From assembly GCA_029783825.1 (NCBI GenBank), contig JAREIK010001718.1:3352898-3416897 (forward strand): a DNA stretch of 64,000 bases, written 5' to 3'. The notes under the pieces are model-generated. The model was not told the origin of the DNA. It searched no databases and saw nothing but the letters and a program-made list of their open reading frames with translations. This stretch comes from Sapria himalayana. Lineage: Eukaryota > Streptophyta > Magnoliopsida > Malpighiales > Rafflesiaceae. The stretch's first letter is position 1, and each line of letters starts with the position of its first letter. Of this stretch, positions 47,454 through 58,901 are shown one piece after another. The position numbers and the translations under genes are program-made.

Positions 47454-47940
47454 TAGACTGACCCCACTCAAAGAAAGTACTTTATTGATCTTTGTCTTCA
47501 AGAAATAAATAAAAGCTTTAGAGTGGGTGGAAGTTTAAAGTCTAGTGCTTGATCTCGAATTGGTAAAGAATTAAATAAGTTACTTGGAAAATGCTACACA
47601 TTTAAAACAACTTACGAATATGTGCGATTACATGAAAAAATAATATCTCACTTGAAGTAGGATGTTGAATATGATTGGATATGGGTATAACTCTGTAACA
47701 AAATCTTTTGATTGGCTAGATGAGAAATGAGCTAAATATTTGCAGGTAGTTTTCTTATAGAGTTAAGTGAATCTTTAAAATGAGTGTCTTATATATACAT
47801 GCATGACTAAATTATTTCTTTTATCTTATTGAATAGCAATATCAAGAAGTTAAACAACTCTGTTATAGATCAATACCAAACTTGGAGGAATTAGAGATAT
47901 TGTTTGGAGGACTATTAGCAAATAAATCTAAAAATTGAAG
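47454..47940 (+). pseudogene. Myb/SANT-like DNA-binding domain protein remnant
   Basis: Reading from the TAG at 47454 (where the family has Trp) gives TDPTQRKYFIDLCLQEINKS, then FRVGGSLKSSA, a TGA where Trp is expected, then SRIGKELNKLLGKCYTFKTTY. Further stops follow, to about 47747. A GT...AG intron of about 90 bases (47748-47837) seems to separate this from QYQEVKQLCYRSIPNLEELEILFGG in the next exon. This layout matches the plant Myb/SANT-like domain (Pfam Myb_DNA-bind_3), found in host genes and in Harbinger-type transposon partners. The copy is dead. No nearby Harbinger transposase was seen, so its origin is open. Confidence 0.68.
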
Positions 47941-48493
47941 TTTTGGAGGAAGAATAGCTTCGAGGACTAAGGAATCATCAACGCAATCTACATCTATGCC
48001 TTGTGAAACTCCAATTAGATTAGAGGAAGAGAGAATTTGCTAAAAAATACTAGTGAAGAAGTATAATGTTCTAAGAAAAAACACAAGAAGGGAAAAAGAG
48101 AGCAAACTCAAGAAGAAATGTGTTAAATAATGAATACAATATTTAATTTTAGTCTAACAAAAGAAACACTAGAATTTGATATAATAAGGTAGTATAAAGT
48201 TACTTACACATAGTTGTTTGTTGTTAGGCAACACAACCACAAGCTCACAATATTAGCATTTTTTAGTTCCATTGATGTGAAATTTTAAATTGAAAAAAAA
48301 ATACTTATGACGTTTTTGAATATGAGAATATTATAGAATATAAAAGAAAATATAAATTTATATTAAAACAAACTATGTTTACATGTATTTATGGAAGAAA
48401 AGTTGAAGCATAACATTTTTTTTATTTTCTAATTTCTCATTGGACAAAACCCAACCATTGGATTATGTCCAATGGTTGGGTGCAAGGTGGGAT

Positions 48494-48849
48494 TAGATGT
48501 GTACAAATGGGAAGGCAGCCCACGGCACAATACATCACAACCCACAAAAATTAGCTCATGGCACAACCCTACATGGCTAGAATCATGCCTATAATAGTGT
48601 CGAGCTAGCTCCGTGACACAACTCATGTCATACTGGGCTAGAGTTCATGACCCACCTGCCATGAGAAATGCTACATAGGATAGCCTGAGTTTGAGCTATG
48701 CATGGTGCTCAACCATTAGGGGTTTGGCATGACCTAGCTTAACGTGGCATGATTCAGCATGACCTGGGCAACTGGTGGTCCAATGAGCCTTGTCATGCTG
48801 CCATATTTTGAAATCATGCTAATTTTGCATAGCATATTTGACACCACTA
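48494..48849. mobile_element. Non-autonomous hAT element with perfect 8-bp target duplication
   Basis: 356 bp. Ends are TAGATGTGTACAAATGGG and its inverse ATTTGACACCACTA. The octamer GGTGGGAT is perfect on both sides (48486-48493 and 48850-48857). The terminal repeats are more diverged from the GAGGTGTCAAA consensus than the target duplication would suggest, so this may be a different subfamily. No coding frame. Confidence 0.88.
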
Positions 48850-48857
48850 GGTGGGAT

Positions 48858-50030
48858 TCTATCCAAGCTTTGCATCCCAATGAGTATGGTACAATGACTA
48901 GAATAGTTTTTGCCACAAAAAGACTATGAGTCAAGTGGGGTAAAAGTTTAGATGGGAGTCGGGGCACAATTGACATCTTGTCTGACTCTACATAGTGTCT
49001 TTTTTAAATAAATAGTGCACAACCACAACATCATAAATTTTTTTGGGTCATGTGTTCATGTTGCCTCGAGGAAAGACTTGAGCATGACTCATTGTGCTTA
49101 GGTACCAAGGCTATATATATACTAAGTGGGCTAGGGCTAGCATGTTTGGTTGTGTCAAGCCACATGCACATACAACATGCATGTTATCTTGTAAACTAGA
49201 CATGCCTTATGTTTTTTCATGTCATGGTATCTCACATCCATAGAAGGCATACATGCTACACCATTTACACTAGTGGCTCATGCCATGCTGGGCTAGGGCC
49301 CCGGTGGATTGTTCATTAGTCAAGAAGAGCTATCCAACCCATTTGCTACATTTATAGCCAAGTGTATGGAGATACCATCCAAACTAGAGAATAATATCTA
49401 AGAATAATTAATAAACATAACTAAATATTATGAGAATAAACATAATATAGTATTTGAGAGTATTGTGACTCAATCAGTAATTATAGATGAGTCAATCCTT
49501 ATCCAATTAGCTAAGTGAAAGTGAAGAAGTAGTCTACTAAATAGGTGTGATTTTTCAAAATATTTAGATACTCATTATTGTTGCTACTTATTTTTAGATG
49601 TATTCTAAAATAACACATGATATTTCAGCTCATTCATTATCTATTATAGTATTAAAAGTATGATTTTTCTATTGTTATAGATAAAATGACAGACATGAGG
49701 AAAAATTTTGTACTGGATATTCAAGACATCTTAACATGTTTTATGGATTGTGAAAATCCATGTGTGACACTAAGTTTAAGTGGATGCATTTTATAAAGAC
49801 TTCGAGAAAAAGAGCATGGATACAATTTTGTTAAAGTTTGAGAATTAGACCCTATATGAAGTACGAAGATATAATTTTTTTATTAATGAGGTATATTTTT
49901 TTTTTATGTAAAATCTAGACTAAATTAAGTTTTTTTTTTTCAAATATATTTTTTGTTAATGTATTATAGAATACAAATCATCTCACAAATCTAAAGTTAC
50001 GCATGATCAATAATTTTCCACACACACTAA
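48858..50030. other. DNA without recognised gene
   Basis: 49010-49380 has scattered GGCTAGGGC and CATGCCATGCTGGGC words like the hAT-type interiors, but no terminal repeats were found. 49380-50030 is AT-rich with nothing recognised except, at the very end, LTR-like sequence of the copia fragment to the right. Confidence 0.4.
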
Positions 50031-50057
50031 TCATGTCACAAATCTTGTCCACTCACA

Positions 50058-50640
50058 CTCCTCCTAAAGTTGGTGCTTGCATATATATATATGTCATGCC
50101 CAACTTGCTAATTAAACTATGAAGTTTCTTCCTTGGTATTGTTTTGGTGAGACCATCAGCAAATTGACTTGTAGATTTAACAAATAGAAAACATATAATT
50201 CCTTAATTTAACTTCTCTTTGATAAAGTGATGATTCACTTAAACACACTTAATTCGATCATACTAAATAGGGTATGTACAATTTGAATTGATGCTTTATT
50301 ATCATAGTATAAGTTAATATGATCAATATATTTGATCCATAAATTCTTCAAAATACTTTTGATCGATAACAACTCACATAGATCCAGATTCATTCCTTGA
50401 CATTCTATTTCTACACTAGACTGAGCTATGACTTTCTGTTTCTCACTTCCCCAAGTAACCATATTACCTTACATGAACATTAGAAAATCAGATAAAAACC
50501 TCCATGTCACTTGATCTCCGACCTAATCTACATCAGTATAGTCTTCAATATTTGAGACACCATCCTTTGAGTATAATAAATTCTAACTAGGTACACCATT
50601 AAGGCAATGTATATAATGTAAGTCTTCATCTTTATAGTTG
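50058..50640 (-). pseudogene. Copia RNase H fragment with purine tract
   Basis: On minus, 50462-50235 reads MVTWGSEKQKVIAQSSVEIE, then CELLSIKSIL and LYYDNKASIQIVHT, the end of copia RNase H. Upstream (50470-50620) are HCLNGVPS and VSNIEDYTDVD, with stops. Downstream (50235-50070) the equivalent of the FADVLTK block (NLLMVSPKQ) is readable in another frame. A purine tract (minus AGGAGGAG, about 50058-50065) adjoins an LTR that starts TGTGAGTGG on minus at 50057. The rest of the element is missing: plus-strand sequence of another fragment begins at about 50635. Confidence 0.8.
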
Positions 50641-51960
50641 TATAAAGAATTCTCGTTCATGCTTAACTTTGACTCTTAAATCATGGTGATTAGTAAAAGA
50701 TGTAATAGTTATTATTTTGACAAATTAATTCATTCTATTTGTATAAATAGATCTACTCTAGGATGCAACCAAAACAAAATTGATATTGACCATTTTTTGT
50801 TCTTATATTTAACTTAGTATCAGAGGGAATATGAGTATGCATCTCTTTATATTGTATTTTTTATCATTACCTCAAATCCTTGCAATCTTGAAATCTCAAA
50901 AAATTTCTTGAACCAAATATTGTATTTCTTGAATTTTCAAAAATTGTAGTGGCAGAACAAATGTATGATCTAATTATTTAAATCACAATGAATAACCCAA
51001 TTACGACTCATTAGGAAAACTTTGGCTTTCATATCAGTTTTATCCTAGATGAAATAAATTATACTTTATGGTCATGGTTGATGGGGATGCATTTTGGAGC
51101 TCACATCAAAGTTAGGTATCTTGTTAAAGTAGAGGAAAAACTTGCACCCAACCATCCAAACTATCACATTTGAATCACCAAAAATCATAAAGTGAAGAGT
51201 ATCTCATCGAATTGATATGCCTATATTTGATGCATATATATATATATATATTTGATGATCATTTGTGATTGCTATGATAAAATATGATTATTCAAGCTAA
51301 ATCAAGTCTTTTTCAACCACTCAAAAAGGTAGACCTTTATCTACTAATTATAACTAACTTGTTATAATTTTTCAAGAAATTGATTATCAAAATAGATCCC
51401 AAGAAGAATTTGTTAAAGGAATTATACAACTTCATTTGAAAATGATGAGTTTGGGAATTCATATTTTCTTGAATGGTCTTGATTCTGAATATGATTTAAT
51501 TCATAGGGAAATTCTATGAAAAGACCCAAAATCAGACATGGAGAAAGCATATGCACGCGTAAGAAGAGAGTCACAATAGCTACAATTCATAGGCACATCT
51601 ATACTATTTTTAAAAAATACAGTGATGACACTGATAGCCAACTAGAGCCAATGAGAAGAAAAATCATATATGAGGGGAAAAATTAAACAAAGATCAAGAA
51701 AGTTTAATGTGTTTGCATTCGTTGTGGTGAATTAGATCATTTGTAGCAGTGTTAGTATAATATTATTATATATCCCAAATAGTGAGACTAAAGTAAATTC
51801 CAACATATTCACCCATCTTCCCAATGGATCATTTCCATAACAATTGGTGGTACTTATCATATTAAATGGGAGGGATCCATTGTCTTTTTCTAATGCTATG
51901 ACCCTTAATATAGTTTTGGTTACATCTAGAGTAAGTATATTTATAGAAATTATAATGAAT
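50640..51960 (+). pseudogene. Copia 5' fragment: LTR, primer site, gag, protease start
   Basis: The LTR tail (about 50635-50808) contains TATAAATAGATC (50741). A degenerate primer site TTAGTATCAGAGGG is at 50812-50825. Gag is readable at 50995-51720: NYTLWSWLMGMHFGAHI, IIQLHLKMMSLGIHIFLNGL, DPKSDMEKAYARVRRES, then a knuckle-like CIRCGELDHL. A protease-flank phrase (FTHLPNGSFP) follows near 51810. Stops are frequent. The element is cut at about 51860 by an inverted copy of the same LTR. Confidence 0.72.
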
Positions 51961-52085
51961 TAATTTGTTAAAAATGCCAACTATATAAATCTTTAACTAA
52001 TCATCATAATTTAAGGGTCAAAGTTGAGTCTAGCTAGCAATTCTTTATAGACACTAATCATGCAACAAATCTTGCTCACTCACTA
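51860..52085 (-). repeat. Inverted LTR fragment of the same copia family
   Basis: On minus it reads GCAAGATTTGTTGCATGATTAG, then CTCAACTTTGACCCTTAAAT, then ACAAATTAATTCATTATAAT. The matching plus-orientation sequence is at 50640-50760 (CTTAACTTTGACTCTTAAAT, ACAAATTAATTCATTCTATT), and the start also matches the LTR at 50020-50057. So LTRs of one family face each other around the gag fragment. Confidence 0.68.
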
Positions 52086-52335
52086 TAAATATGTATATTT
52101 TTGGACCTAATTTTTTTACAATATCATGCACCAACTAAAAAATATTTATGTTTCTGTGTACTAAAATATAACAATCCATATTTACACCTCTCATGTCAAT
52201 GTCAATTAAAAAAAAATACATCAACATTAAAAAACATGCCTAAAAAAATGAAAAAAAAAATAAAATTAAAAGAATTTTTAAAATCATTGCATGTACATAT
52301 ACATATATACAAATATATAGTCAATACATATTATG

Positions 52336-52337
52336 TT

Positions 52338-52368
<31 letters not shown>

Positions 52369-52538
52369 ATTTATATATAGTTGGAAGAAAATGGATGCAT
52401 TGACCCTTGGTCACAAGTTTAATCCCAAAGTATGTTAGAGATGTTCTTCAATATGTCTTGCATTTGCTCTTATTGGACTAGGCCACATGTTGTTGGGATG
52501 TGGGACTTGTCTACTCGATCCCAAGTCTTTAAGGCTCG

Positions 52539-52582
<44 letters not shown>

Positions 52583-52600
52583 CGTGTGTGTGTGTGTGTA
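52336..52600. repeat. Two GT microsatellites, one with a GC core
   Basis: GT tracts at about 52336-52369 and 52547-52598. The second includes the GCGCGCGCGCG run at about 52574-52584 between GT runs. No gene surrounds them. 52086-53900 otherwise is AT-rich with no recognised gene; short plus-strand frames here are microsatellite products. Confidence 0.8.
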
Positions 52601-53900
52601 TTCAACATATTTTTTGTTTTATTGTTGTGATCATTTTTTTGTATGTGCCATTATGACAAATATATTTTTTAATGTTGATGTGGAAGAGAGAGGTGGGTGT
52701 GTGTTTATTTAACTATGTGCCTAAAACATAGATATTTTTTAGTCTAATACATGATATAATAAAAAAATTTTATATCCCAAGATATAAATATTTTTTATCT
52801 GGGTACTCAAATTATGGCTAAAATCTAGGTCAAGTCAACCAAGTAACTTGAACCCCATTAAAATTGGGTTTGGGTTGAAAATTTACAACTCGGGTAAATT
52901 TTGGGTCGTACTCATTTTAAATTTATAGCATAAAAAATTTGAGTTGGGTTTAGATTGAATAGTTTTACTTTCCAAATTGCTATTACCAAATCAACATTCA
53001 ATACAATAAAGGTGTAACATAGGTCTCCAAAAATTTTAAAATAATTTTTATTATACCTATATATATATAAGGTTTTAGTTTTGAGAACGAACTTAAAATA
53101 TTGACATGCAAAAGTACTATAATTGATTTAAAATTTTAATGAAAGTTGAGTTTTATTGTATTAAAATTTGATACACCACAATGTTCATATAAATATTTAA
53201 AACAATAATTTATTAAATTTTATATTATTTAATTTGAAATATATTAATAATTTAATTCTTTTAATTTTTTTATAACTTTAAATATTAAAAATGCCTCGAA
53301 TTAACCTACCAAATCCAACTCATCCAACATGGCTACAACTTGATCTTAACCCGAGTTTTATAATGTCAAATTATGTTGAAGTAGGTTTCGCCTTGAACTC
53401 TACCCAACTCACCTAAGTTTCACACACATCTCTTATATAATTATCCATGGAAAAATTATGTTTTTGGGTCTCAAATTAAAAATAATTATATTCTGAGATC
53501 CAAACAACTAAAACCCAATTTTACTTCAAGGCGAACATATATCTTCTAAAAAAAATTATTGGCAGTTTTTGAATACGAAACTACCATGAAAATGCAAACT
53601 AAATCAATAAAAAATAGGGATCATTATGTTTAAGGGATCCTAAACAAAAATGTTCACAAAGCAATCCATTTTTTAAAATTATTTAAAAATATATACCCTA
53701 AAACAAAAAAAAAATTATGATTTGGGATCAAAAAACCAGAAACCTAATTTTACTACAGTGGTTTTATGTTTTTTAAAAAGAAGTATTCACTTTTTGATTA
53801 AGTTATAAACATTGAAATAATAACAATGATAGATTCTAATCAAGACCTTTCTATAATTGGTGTTCCTTTCTTGCCACAAATCATTGGGCTACTGGTATCA

Positions 53901-53944
53901 AATTATATTATAACTAAAAATAAGAAATATAAATATAAATATAA

Positions 53945-53983
<39 letters not shown>

Positions 53984-54038
53984 TGTGTGCACATTTATAT
54001 TTATATTTATATTTCTTATTTTTAGTTATAATATAATT
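53901..54038. repeat. Perfect 46-bp inverted repeat around a GT microsatellite
   Basis: The left arm 53901-53946 begins AATTATATTATAACTAAA and ends TATAAATATAAAT. The right arm 53993-54038 is its exact reverse complement over 46 bases. The loop of 46 bases is a GT repeat with one GA change (53947-53992). A further TATTTATATTTCTTA-rich stretch follows to 54170. Confidence 0.92.
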
Positions 54039-54218
54039 TAAGAAATGATTTAAATTATTTATAAATAAATATAATATATTTATATTTCTTATTTATAATA
54101 TTTATATTTCTTATTTCTTATAAATATATATATTTATATTTATTTATTTATTTATTTATTTATTATTTTTCTTTCATTTAAGCAATGATTTGTTGTTGGT
54201 GACTTGATGATTTTGGGT

Positions 54219-54483
54219 TAGAGATGTCAACCGGGCCGGCCCGGCCCGGCACGTTTTAAAACCGTGCCCCGGCCCGTGCCGTGCCTGGCCCGGCACGGCT
54301 TGACCCTCCCGAAAAAATTACCGCAGGTCGGGTCTGATTGGATCCCGACCCGCGGTCCCGACTTCCGACCCGGCACAGCACGGCCGTCGTGTCTACGGGC
54401 CGTGCCCGGCCTGGCACGGTAGCACGGTCGTGCCCTAAAAAAATGGGCCGGGTCGTGCCGGGCCGTGCCGTTTGACACCTCTA
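54219..54483. mobile_element. Short non-autonomous hAT element with perfect 8-bp target duplication
   Basis: 265 bp. Ends are TAGAGATGTCAACCGGGCC and its inverse GGCACGGCCCG...-type end GCCGTTTGACACCTCTA. The octamer TTTTGGGT is perfect at 54211-54218 and 54484-54491. The interior keeps GGTCGGGTCTGATTGGATCC (54327-54346) and GGCACGG words, as in the 532-bp element and the 338-bp spacer of the large hAT locus. No coding frame. Confidence 0.93.
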
Positions 54484-54491
54484 TTTTGGGT

Positions 54492-54818
54492 GTGTAAAGA
54501 ATTTTTTAGTCTTTCATTAAAATATCATCATTGTATTAATTTCAAACTTAAAAAACTATTTTGTAATCTTGTGAACTTTTATTTTAAGACAAATTGTCAA
54601 GACAAAATTGGGTTTTTGATTTGTTTGATCGCAAAACGTAAATATTTTTATTTTGGGCTATGTTTTTTAATAAATTTTAAAAAAATGGACCAAAACATAA
54701 ATATTTTCATTTTTGATCCCGTAAACATACACACACATACACACACCTATAAATATACATATTTATACATCTATAAATACATTTTTATACATTTATAAAT
54801 ACATACACATACAAATAA

Positions 54819-54872
<54 letters not shown>

Positions 54873-54948
54873 ATAAATAAAAATAGTTATTAACATAAAT
54901 ATTTATACATCTATAAACACATTTAGTCACACCCAAGTTTATATATAA

Positions 54949-54983
<35 letters not shown>

Positions 54984-55230
54984 ACATATAATTAAAAAAA
55001 CAAACCTGGTTTCAAAATTGAAAAGCAGTTCACTTTGAAAAACTACCAAGAAATAAAATTAAAAAAATTTTTAAGGTAAGACATGTAGGGAAAATTATAT
55101 TTTGGGGTGTTTCCCCATAAAATTCTAAGATTTAGATACTAAAATTTTGATATTTTTAAAAAAGTCACAAAACTAAAAATAAATTAAAAATAAGTAAACC
55201 CAAATTCGTAAGTCCTAAACTACTCTCTCC
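54492..55230. other. AT-rich DNA with TA and CA microsatellites
   Basis: No gene. A TA tract is at about 54822-54870, CA tracts at 54725-54746 and 54950-54974. 55060-55170 (GACATGTAGGGAAAATTATATTTTGGGGTGTTTC region) reappears, diverged and inverted, at 62690-62795 on the other side of the hAT locus. Confidence 0.6.
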
Positions 55231-55382
55231 CCTGTCCCTCGCCCGGCCCTCGCCCTCGCTCACGCCCTCACCTATCGCTCCTCGCCCCTTGCCAACGCCC
55301 CTCACCCCTCGCTCACGCCCACACCCTTGCCCCTCGCTCCTTGCCCCTCACCCCTCGTCCATGCCCACTCCCACGCCAACGC
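55231..55382 (+). repeat. C-rich low-complexity tract, left part
   Basis: Imperfect repeats of CCCCTCGC and CTCACGCC. A similar tract resumes at 62407-62520 on the far side of the hAT locus (CCCCTCACCCCTCGCCCCTC), which suggests that the locus was inserted into one tract. Confidence 0.7.
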
Positions 55383-58300
55383 TAGAGGTGTCAAACGGGC
55401 CGGCCCGGCCCGGCCCGTTTTTTTAGTGCACGATCGTGCTTTTGTGCCGGGCCGGGCATGGCACGGTTTTAAAAAGTTGAACCCGGCACGGCTTGCAGTG
55501 CCGGGTCGAGCCCGAGAGGCAGAAAAAAATGTTTTTTTTAATATTTTAATATATTTAAAATTTTAGATATTGTATAGTATTATTATTATATATTTATATT
55601 TTTAAAAATGTTAAATTAAAAATTAATTAAAAAAACAAAATTAACATTTTTTTTGTAATATCAAATTAGTTTAAATTTTATTATAATTATTAATTATATA
55701 ATAAAGTTATTAATTTTTAAGAGAAAAATTAAAACAATGTTAGTAAAAATAAAAATTAAAAAAAACATAAACAACACAAATGAAAAATTACCAATCATCC
55801 ATTTGAAACCGAAGGTCCGAACAAAACAAATTATAGTTTCAACACAACGTACAAACATAGTGTAGAATCAATAAAAAAACATCGAAAACAAAAAATAGTA
55901 GATCATCATCAATCGTTAATCGGCATATCATGAGAATCATCAGCCGCAACATCAAGATCAGTATCATATGGATCATCATCATCGGTAATCAACTCATCCG
56001 CCATCGTAGTAGATGTGGATGCGACTGCAGTGCCTGTCCCAGTCCTAGCTCCAGCACGATCATGGATGCTAAACCTCGCTTCCTCACAATCTTTCAAACA
56101 AGCCAATACCTCAACTATATCTGGACGTAATCTCGATCTCCTATCCGAAATCACGTTCACTACAACAGAAAAAGCAGACTCCGATGCTATGCTCGACACC
56201 GGAGGAGTCAGTAGATCCCGTGCCATTCTAGATAGCACGAGAAATGTGGACTCATATGATTTTCACCACTGTAATAAATCAAGATTCTAAGTATCAGAAT
56301 GTGATAGGATTGAGCAGTAATCAGTATCTAAGTACCAAGACAGCTCGCTCCTATGTGATGGTCCACCCCTACGTTTCCCACTCGCTAGCTGAATGGAAAA
56401 ATCGTCATCTCCGAATAAGGTATCAATGTCCGTAATTACAGTCTCACTACCACCACCACCATACCTAGTATCGTAGTATGTGAACAGGTCATTCAACTTC
56501 TCGTGAATGAACCCTTCAGGTGGGTCTTCAAGGTTCATGCACGAGGAAATGTAAGTCAGGGTGTTTTCTACCCCTTCCACCTTAACCCTAGGGTCCATGC
56601 ATGCAGCAAGGCAATAAAGAGATGGAACATTGGACCAGTACTTCAAGTACTTGGTCTCCATCTCTGCATCCATATGGCTAAGCGTCGGGTCCGCTCGATA
56701 CTTCTTAAACATGCTACTAATGTTGCATATGCAACGGAATGCAATGCAAGTGGTGGGCGTATAAACTGACGAACACATGTTCGTCGTGTCATAAAATATC
56801 TTTAGGAATTTCATAAATGAAATTCCTGAAGCCCAGTCAGTGTCGTCAATAATAAGTTCGTCACTCTTACTATTGACGTAATCGGATATCACGTGTTCAT
56901 ATCCAACACATGATTCTAACATCATGTACGTGTAATTCCAACGATGTCTCACATCCGATTGGAATTTCTTTTTCTTAAGATTCGTAGACAAACAAAGACT
57001 ACCAAACTTTTGTTGTCTGCGAGGACTGCGAATATATTTTAGTGCATTACGTATATTATCCAATGCGGGGGAACACACCTTCATACCCGCTTGAACAATC
57101 AGGTTAATCACGTGACACATGCATCTGACATGAAAGATCTCTTCTAATGGTGCGTCTCTAATATTCCTAACAAACATATTGATCGCTACTTCATTATTAG
57201 AAGCGTTATCGAATGTGACACTAAAAATTTTATTTTGAATTTTATATTCCCTAAAGATTTTCATCATACATTTTCAAAAATGGCCGGGCCATCATGAGGA
57301 TGAAGAATCTCAGAGAATATTAAAATTATTTTATTGATTAACCAGTTAGAATCTACATAGTGGCTCGTGAGACATGCATAAGAAGATTCATCGTGACTTG
57401 TCCATATATCGGACATCACGGACACCACTCCACTATATGTCATAAATTTTTTAATTATTTTTTGTTTTTCTAACTTATATATCTTTAGTATGTCTTTCCT
57501 ATATGTGGACCTAAGAATCATACGATAGGCAGGCTGAAAATATGTCTGCATGATGCGCACTACCCTTGGATCTTCCGAAAATCTGATCGGAAGACCCATC
57601 AATGTGATGAGCCTGGCCATGCCGTCCCTACCCAACTCGCTGGAGTATATGAAGGGAGTAAACTTTGAGACTGAACTCGATCCAGTCTCAAAAAATACAG
57701 TGCCAAGTTGGGTTTGCCTAGGATCTAATGGTCCATGTTTTTTTGTGCATAATTCCGCATGCCTTTTTAGGTGCACAGTCTCAAACGAACTCTTACATGT
57801 TAAAAGTCTCATACAATATTTACACTGTCTCATTTCTTGTTCCTCACCCCTAACATTTTTTTGTGTTATTATTTTAAAATGTGTCCAAACTACAGAAGTC
57901 CTCCTAGTTTTTTATTTTTTAGAACTCTGGTTGAGACGACTAGAGAAACCAAAATTTCAGCAGCCTCATACCTCTGTGTAATATTTTTATTTTCTAAATT
58001 TAAATATGGGTCAGGTGTATATGTCATTTTTTATGATTTTTATTTTTCCTAATTTTGGTCTAGAGAGAGAAACTATAGAGAGAGAAAGTAAAAAAAAAAA
58101 GTAAAAGAAATTACCCGGTAAAAGCAGTGAGGTCGGTCACGTGCACGGTGCACCACAGTCAAGCTCTAATGTTCAAAACTCAAGTTGAGTTTCCCGAAAA
58201 TTCAAGCCGAATGCCAAAATCCCGAGGCCCGAGAGATAAAAGCAAGGTTTTTGAAAGAGAAAGAGAAAGATTTGAGAGAATTTATGTTTTTGAAAAACAT

Positions 58301-58563
58301 AAATGTTAAAGGGAGGGAGGTAGAATTTATAGATTAAAGATATTAATTTTTTATAAAAAAGATATTTTTTTTATATATTTTTGAATTTTTATTAATTTTT
58401 TAGGGGGCAGAATCATGAGGACCATTTGATTTTGCCCCCTAGCCGTTGGAGGCGAATCCAACGGCTGAAAATATATATTATTATTATTTTTTATTTTTTT
58501 TCCCGTTGGGGACTTGGGTGAATAGGATAGGGTAGAGGTCTCTGGGTCGATTTGGGGCAAAGG
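55383..58563 (-). repeat. Left arm of the hAT inverted repeat
   Basis: Reverse complement of 58910-62087 over about 3.18 kb, with scattered substitutions and small indels. Encoded proteins are roughly 90% identical by eye. It includes the terminal repeat, an AT-rich 3' flank, the transposase, a GA/CT tract (about 58062-58090) and two small hairpins near the centre (GGGGGCAGAATC...GATTTTGCCCCC at 58404-58439 and AGCCGTTGG...CCAACGGCT at 58441-58467). Confidence 0.92.
55906..57904 (-). pseudogene. hAT transposase pseudogene, left copy
   Basis: From about 57904 a frame without a start codon reads RTSVVWTHFKI, then reaches the ATG at 57833 and QCKYCMRLL...HLKRH: a complete BED zinc finger. A splice acceptor-like CTAG just before it suggests an upstream exon. 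RNase H-like core motifs follow: VMSDIWTSHDES, FDNASNNEVA, RCMCHVINL. Compared with the right copy, two extra bases near 57266 shift the frame after HDGPAIFE. A TAG (56287-56289) replaces a Lys and a TGA (56263-56265) replaces the second Trp of the WWK motif. The C-terminal dimerisation domain (RMARDLLTPPVSSIASESAF) is intact to 55909. Transposase would bind the element ends and catalyse excision; this copy cannot make it whole. Confidence 0.92.
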
Positions 58564-58901
58564 GCCTTGTGGAAGTGGGACCGAGGGTCGGGTCCAATTA
58601 GACCCGACCAGTGGTTTTTTTTGCGGGAGGGGCCGGGCACCGCGTGGGTCTTTGGCGGGGCAACCTGTGCCATGTAGGCAGCAGGCTCGCTCGACCACGC
58701 GAGTGAAATCGGCACGGGAAGAACCCGTGCCGGTGTGCCGTGCCACGGGCCGAGCCGTGCCGGGTCAAGCACGACACGGCACGGGCCAGGGACGGCACGG
58801 CACGACTCGTGCCTCACCCTAGCACGGCACGGGCCCAGGCACGGCCAAACTGTGCTGTGCCTCGCGCGGGCCGGGAGGGCCCGACCCGGTTAACACCTCT
58901 A
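58564..58901 (+). repeat. GC-rich spacer between the arms, copy 1
   Basis: 338 bp. It starts GCCTTGTGGAAGTGGGACC and ends GGTTAACACCTCTA. It carries GGTCGGGTCCAATTAGACCC and many GGCACGG/CCGTGCC words, so it looks like the right subterminal end of a hAT element (compare 42037-42387). It is not itself palindromic with the arms. Only its first 8 bases (GCCTTGTG) still pair with the start of the right arm (CACGAGTC). Open frames here are composition artefacts. Confidence 0.85.

Noticed and set aside
52101..54987. Several frames with Cys-Val repeats
   Set aside because: They are translations of GT/CA microsatellites. No start context or domain supports them.
57550..57981. 143-codon plus-strand frame opposite the left hAT transposase
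   Set aside because: It is the antisense of the transposase. The same antisense frame appears opposite the right copy (59926-59594), which confirms that it follows from the real coding strand.
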